Shown: positions 60,966 through 64,000 of the stretch, in pieces | Numbering within the stretch: the stretch's first letter is position 1 | How the letters are laid out: the number at the start of each line of letters is the position of its first letter | NCBI RefSeq assembly: GCF_000430885.1 | Contig: NZ_AUMW01000009.1 | Location: forward strand, 62,001-126,000 | Direction: 5' to 3' | DNA from: Desulfotruncus alcoholivorax DSM 16058 | GTDB taxonomy: Bacteria > Bacillota > Desulfotomaculia > Desulfotomaculales > Desulfallaceae | Length of the DNA: 64,000 bases | Program-made: the position numbers and the translations under genes | The notes under the pieces: generated by a model | The model's database searches: none | What the model was told of the DNA's origin: nothing | The model's input: only the letters and a program-made list of their open reading frames with translations

Positions 60966-62294
60966 TTGGAAGACTATATCAGGGAGTACATTGGAAGAAC
61001 ACCCGGTTCCCAGGCCATGTACCAGAGGGCAGTTAAGGTTATGCCCGGAGGAGTTTCCCACAATATGCGATACTTCGCGCCTTACCCTTTATACATAAAG
61101 GAAACTGCCGGCTCCAGAATTAAAGACCTCGACGGCAACGAGTACATTGATTTGTGGATGGGCCATTACACACACATCCTGGGCCACCAGCCCGAAGCTG
61201 TGGCCGGGGTGCTGCGGGAAGCGGTGGCCAGGGGTACCCACTGGGGGTTTGTAAACCAATACCAGGTTGAACTGGCTGAAAAAATAAACCAAATAGTTCC
61301 CTGCGCGGAAATGATGAAATTCGGCGTCTCGGGCACCGAGGCCACCATGTACGCGCTAAGGCTGGCCCGGGCCTACACGGGAAGAAAGATTATCCTTAAA
61401 GCACGGGGAGGCTGGCACGGGGCAAACTCGGAGTTGAGCAAGGCCATACATGAGCCGATGGATATTCCAGAAAGCGCGGGCATATTACCTGAAGCGGTTC
61501 AATATACGGAAACGTTTTCATACAATGACCTGGAAGGTACCGTAGAGGCCATCAGGAGGGCCGGGAACGACCTGGCCGGAATTATTATCGAGGGTGTGGG
61601 TCAGCTGTTCATTCCTCCTGTGCCCGGCTACCTCGAAACTGTGCGTAATGAAGTACAAAAAGCCGGCGCTTTATTTATCTTAGACGAAGTTATAACCGGA
61701 CTACGGCTGTCGCTGCAGGGTGTCCAGGGGCGGTTCGGCGTCAAACCGGATCTTTGTACCATGGGCAAAGTGCTGGGCGGCGGCATGAATATCAGCTTGG
61801 TGGCCGGCAGAAAAGAAATAATGGAACTTGCCGGCCCCACTTCCGGGCTACCCAAAGGGCAGGGGGTATTGATGGGCGGCGGCACTTTCTCCTGCATGCC
61901 GCTAACCATGCTCGCCAGCCTGGCCATGGTCGGCCACTTGGAAGCCAACGCCGCGGAAATCTACCCCGCGCTGGAGGAAAAAGGCCGACGCGTGCGTGAA
62001 GGTGTGGAAAAGGCTTTGAATTCAGCGGGTATCAGGGCAAAATGCACCGGCATCGGCTCGCTGTTTACCGTCTGCTTCCCGCAAGACGATACCAAGCTGA
62101 ACAATATTGAAGCAATAGAATCAAGTACCGACACAAAGAAACGAGACCTGGAATTCCGCATTAGGATGATGAACAAAGGCATTTACACGGTTTATGGCGG
62201 TGGAGCCCTTTCCATGGCCCACACCGGCGAAGATATAGACAGAATCATCAACGCTGCGGGGGAAACGGGCCTGGAGATGGCGGCAAAACTTTAG
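60966..62294 (+). CDS. Class III PLP aminotransferase (glutamate-1-semialdehyde aminomutase-like)
   Basis: A 442-residue PLP enzyme. N-terminal RAVKVMPGGVSHNMRYFAPYP and the GTEATMYALRLARAYTGR and GGWHGANSE blocks are of the HemL type; the Schiff-base Lys is in TMGKVLGGGMNISLVAG, preceded by ILDEVITGLR. It lacks close HemL features and lies apart from haem genes. Divergence from hypD suggests a role in amino-acid catabolism. P5C, the HypD product, equilibrates with glutamate-5-semialdehyde, so a semialdehyde aminotransferase or aminomutase is thinkable. The second TTG (60966) is spaced for the AAGGGGG site. Confidence 0.82.
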   Translation: MEDYIREYIGRTPGSQAMYQRAVKVMPGGVSHNMRYFAPYPLYIKETAGSRIKDLDGNEYIDLWMGHYTHILGHQPEAVAGVLREAVARGTHWGFVNQYQVELAEKINQIVPCAEMMKFGVSGTEATMYALRLARAYTGRKIILKARGGWHGANSELSKAIHEPMDIPESAGILPEAVQYTETFSYNDLEGTVEAIRRAGNDLAGIIIEGVGQLFIPPVPGYLETVRNEVQKAGALFILDEVITGLRLSLQGVQGRFGVKPDLCTMGKVLGGGMNISLVAGRKEIMELAGPTSGLPKGQGVLMGGGTFSCMPLTMLASLAMVGHLEANAAEIYPALEEKGRRVREGVEKALNSAGIRAKCTGIGSLFTVCFPQDDTKLNNIEAIESSTDTKKRDLEFRIRMMNKGIYTVYGGGALSMAHTGEDIDRIINAAGETGLEMAAKL

Positions 62295-62307
62295 CCAAAT
62301 CACTTAC

Positions 62308-62349
62308 AAAGCCTGCTCGGGCTTTTGCCGAAGCAGGCTTTAATCTTTT
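62308..62349. terminator. Terminator between convergent genes
   Basis: AAAGCCTGCT / AGCAGGCTTT arms around a 14-base loop with an internal CGGG/CCG pairing, then AATCTTTTT. Confidence 0.8.
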
Positions 62350-62355
62350 TATGCT

Positions 62356-62817
62356 TTAAGCGGGAAGGACGTCCACAACCGAGCCACCGGTAATTTCGCA
62401 AAGCTGGTCAAAGGTAATCGGCAGCGCCGAGTGCGGAGTGCCCGCCGCAATGTATACCACCTCGAAACGTTTAATTGATTCATCGAGATAAACAGGCACA
62501 GACTGTTTTAGGGCAAACGGACAGACCCCGCCAATGGGATGGCCGGTAACCTCTTTTACCTCCTCGGCGGTGGCAAGCCTGGGCTTGCCGCCCAGCAAAA
62601 CCTTAACCTTCTTGGTATTGGCCCGCACGTCTCCGGCTGTGACAAACAAGGCGTAATTATCACCCGCCCTGAATAGAATTGTTTTGGCAATCATGGCGGG
62701 CTCCACGCCCAGCGCCCGGGCCGCTTCCTCCACCGTCGCCGTCTTTTCGCTAAATTCAATGGGAACAAGCTTCGGATCAAATTTACTTATGTACTCCTTT
62801 ACGCTGTCGATAGACAC
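62356..62817 (-). CDS. YbaK/ProX-type aminoacyl-tRNA deacylase, copy 2
   Basis: A 153-residue YbaK-family protein: TVEEAARALGVEPAMIAKTILFR with the conserved Lys, KPRLATAEEVKEVTGHPIGG, and GGVCPFALKQSVPVYLDES. It is about 60% identical by eye to the copy at 54783. GTG start with AAGGAGAG upstream. It follows a HAD hydrolase gene (28 bases). Family members clear mischarged tRNA-Pro or tRNA-Cys. Nearness to hydroxyproline catabolism is suggestive but not proof of a link. Confidence 0.88.
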   Translation of the reverse strand: MSIDSVKEYISKFDPKLVPIEFSEKTATVEEAARALGVEPAMIAKTILFRAGDNYALFVTAGDVRANTKKVKVLLGGKPRLATAEEVKEVTGHPIGGVCPFALKQSVPVYLDESIKRFEVVYIAAGTPHSALPITFDQLCEITGGSVVDVLPA

Positions 62818-62844
62818 CTTTTACTCTCCTTCCCCATAATTATT

Positions 62845-63558
62845 TTAAAAAATATCCGTTTCCGCCAGCCAGCCTGCCAGTTCATCAAGTTTTCCGGCCC
62901 AGTCCGGTTTAATGGCCGATTGGCCGTTATCTATTAAATGATCGGTTACCAGGTAAGTTCGAAAACCAAGATAGCCTGCCACCATATCCTTCCCAACATC
63001 GTTGCCAACCATCAGGCATTCCTGTGGATTCAGCTTTAACCTGGAGATTATCTCGCTGTAGTACTCCTGATACGGCTTGCAAAAGTGCATGTCCTCATAA
63101 CTGGTGACAAATTCCCAAGGCAAATCGTCAACCCCGGCCCAGGCCATCCGGTCCATAACGGCCGAGCGGGGGAACACCGGATTAGTTGCCAGCACAATTC
63201 TGGCACCCTTATTCAGCGCGGCCAGAACAGCTTTACGCGCACTTTCGCTAGGTTTGGCCACCCAGGACAGGTTGCGGAATTGTTCCGCGTAAAAGCTTTC
63301 AATCAATGGTGTCAGGCTATCTATACAATCGCTCAGCCTGTTACTAAAATCAGCCCAAAACACTTCGGAATTAGTCCTTTGGGGATCACGGTCATGCAGC
63401 ATCCGATATGTGCTGGAAAGTAAAGCTGTAGTAAACCGTTGCGGCTCAACTAACGGGATCGCTACGCCGGCAACTTCTTTTAAGTAGATATTCATAAACT
63501 CCTGTGTATCTAATTGCAATAGGGTTCCGTCAAGATCAAACAAAACCGCCTTCACCAA
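62845..63558 (-). CDS. HAD-superfamily hydrolase
   Basis: A 237-residue HAD phosphatase with motif I FDLDGTLLQLD (nucleophile Asp near residue 8), motif II in LATNPVF, Lys motif III near CKPYQEYY, and motif IV in VGNDVGKDMVAG. The cap domain (about residues 20-90) is helical. The substrate is unknown; class-I caps of this size suit small phosphorylated metabolites. Start is a TTG at 63558 (or GTG 3 bases later), with a GGGGGTAGGTG stretch upstream. It lies upstream of the YbaK copy on the same strand. Confidence 0.88.
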   Translation of the reverse strand: MVKAVLFDLDGTLLQLDTQEFMNIYLKEVAGVAIPLVEPQRFTTALLSSTYRMLHDRDPQRTNSEVFWADFSNRLSDCIDSLTPLIESFYAEQFRNLSWVAKPSESARKAVLAALNKGARIVLATNPVFPRSAVMDRMAWAGVDDLPWEFVTSYEDMHFCKPYQEYYSEIISRLKLNPQECLMVGNDVGKDMVAGYLGFRTYLVTDHLIDNGQSAIKPDWAGKLDELAGWLAETDIF

Positions 63559-63635
63559 TAAGCACCTACCCCCTGTAACAAATACGTTAATAGCTTTTAG
63601 AGAAAGTATACCATAAAACTGAAATTAACTTTAAA

Positions 63636-63872
63636 AGACGGAAGCTATAACCAGTATTAATGATGCAAAAAAATGTGGGATTGAAACTTGTTTGGAACTG
63701 GGCAGAGATATACCAGAACCGACAACCAATGATTTTTCCGGTCCAGTTAAGGTTAAGAATGCCAAAGTCCCTGCATAAAGCCTCATCTGAACAGGCTAAA
63801 GCTGAAAATGTCAGTCTAAATCAATTTATCCTTTATCAATTAGCCCGGGGTATAGGGCATCCGATGAAATAA
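63636..63872 (+). pseudogene. Frameshifted C-terminal remnant of a HicB-family antitoxin
   Basis: Two reading frames together give a HicB-like C-terminus. The first frame (from about 63636) reads TEAITSINDAKK, then IETCLELGRDIPEPTTNDFSG. After a shift near 63745-63755 the second frame reads LRLRMPKSLHKASSEQAK and then NVSLNQFILYQLARG, the ribbon-helix-helix-type DNA-binding end of HicB antitoxins. The N-terminal half and any hicA toxin are absent. The intact 70-codon frame from 63660 is therefore a hybrid and not a real gene. Confidence 0.75.
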
Positions 63873-63900
63873 AAATAGGGCCTGTTAAAGCCCCATTTCT

Positions 63901-64000
63901 TTATATAAACAGGTTAACATTGGCCTCGTCCGCTTCGCCCAGGTAAGTGGCCACCCCGGCGTACTCCAAGCCGTCGATCAATTCTTCTTCCCTGATGCCC
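63901..64000 (-). CDS. Partial gene, C-terminus of a DsrE-like protein
   Basis: The last 32 codons of a minus-strand gene, cut by the window edge: the visible end reads GIREEELIDGLEYAGVATYL, then GEADEANVNLFI and a stop. The ...EYAGVATYL...NVNLFI ending is like that of DsrE/DsrF-like proteins (sulfur relay or peroxiredoxin-like fold). With so little sequence the family call is tentative. Confidence 0.5.
   Translation of the reverse strand, partial: GIREEELIDGLEYAGVATYLGEADEANVNLFI

Noticed and set aside
60966-62294. True HemL of tetrapyrrole synthesis
   Set aside because: No haem genes nearby, and the location is divergent from the hydroxyproline genes. I kept only the class III aminotransferase call.
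1-64000. CRISPR arrays, tRNA or rRNA genes, prophage or complete insertion sequence
   Set aside because: I looked for regularly spaced repeats, tRNA-like cloverleafs and transposase genes and found none that could be supported.

Overview
The window looks like chromosome from a spore-forming, strictly anaerobic Firmicute of the Desulfotomaculum/Pelotomaculum type (Peptococcaceae). This is inferred from gene content: [FeFe]-hydrogenase maturation genes, oxygen-sensitive glycyl-radical and radical-SAM enzymes, an HdrD/DsrK-like iron-sulfur protein, CotF-type spore-coat proteins, frequent GTG/TTG starts behind strong GGAGG sites, and many sigma-54 regulatory parts. No rRNA, tRNA, CRISPR array, prophage or intact insertion sequence was seen. 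The first gene (hydF) and the last gene (a DsrE-like C-terminus) are cut by the window edges.

Region by region. 1-3.6 kb: hydF-hydE-hydG, maturation of the [FeFe]-hydrogenase H-cluster. 3.7-6.6 kb: two chemoreceptors; the membrane-bound one sits behind a well-conserved cyclic-di-GMP-I (GEMM) riboswitch. 6.6-13.9 kb: two CBS-domain proteins divergent from a PAS histidine kinase and an NtrC-type regulator, then a clear sigma-54 promoter with an upstream palindrome and a three-gene operon (small membrane protein, TauE/SafE exporter, TIGR02186 membrane protein). 14-21 kb: glutamine synthetase, a DUF488 protein, NAD synthetase, an FmdE-like protein, a tautomerase and small iron-sulfur or hypothetical genes. 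21-23.7 kb: copZ-copA copper export. 24-26.4 kb: a 3-hydroxyacyl-CoA dehydrogenase divergent from an HdrD-like protein across a shared inverted repeat. 26.5-31.7 kb: amt-glnB (ammonium), and a BON-domain gene ahead of adhE. 31.9-32.6 kb: two CotF-like coat genes. 32.8-37.4 kb: a HlyD/ABC-2 efflux operon ending in its TetR regulator and flanked by a degenerate direct repeat. 38-41 kb: an MBL-fold protein, a spore-hydrolase-like GH18 protein and small proteins.

41.6-53.1 kb is the most interesting block: a self-contained acyl-CoA catabolic module. Two acyl-CoA ligases read left and seven genes read right: an HMG-CoA-synthase-like domain fused to DUF35, a thiolase, a Cys-rich protein, two MaoC hydratases, an SDR dehydrogenase and an acyl-CoA dehydrogenase. 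They diverge from an intergenic region that holds a sigma-54 promoter in each direction. A CBS-PAS-PAS-AAA+ sigma-54 activator closes the locus. All steps of a beta-oxidation-like pathway are encoded, but the HMG-CoA-synthase-like domain appears to have lost its catalytic residues, as in a scaffold.

53.3-64 kb: PAP2 phosphatase, deoC, two YbaK-type deacylases, an M48 protease, small spore-like proteins, a trans-4-hydroxy-L-proline dehydratase (hypD) with its activating enzyme, a divergent class III aminotransferase, a HAD hydrolase, and a frameshifted HicB antitoxin remnant.
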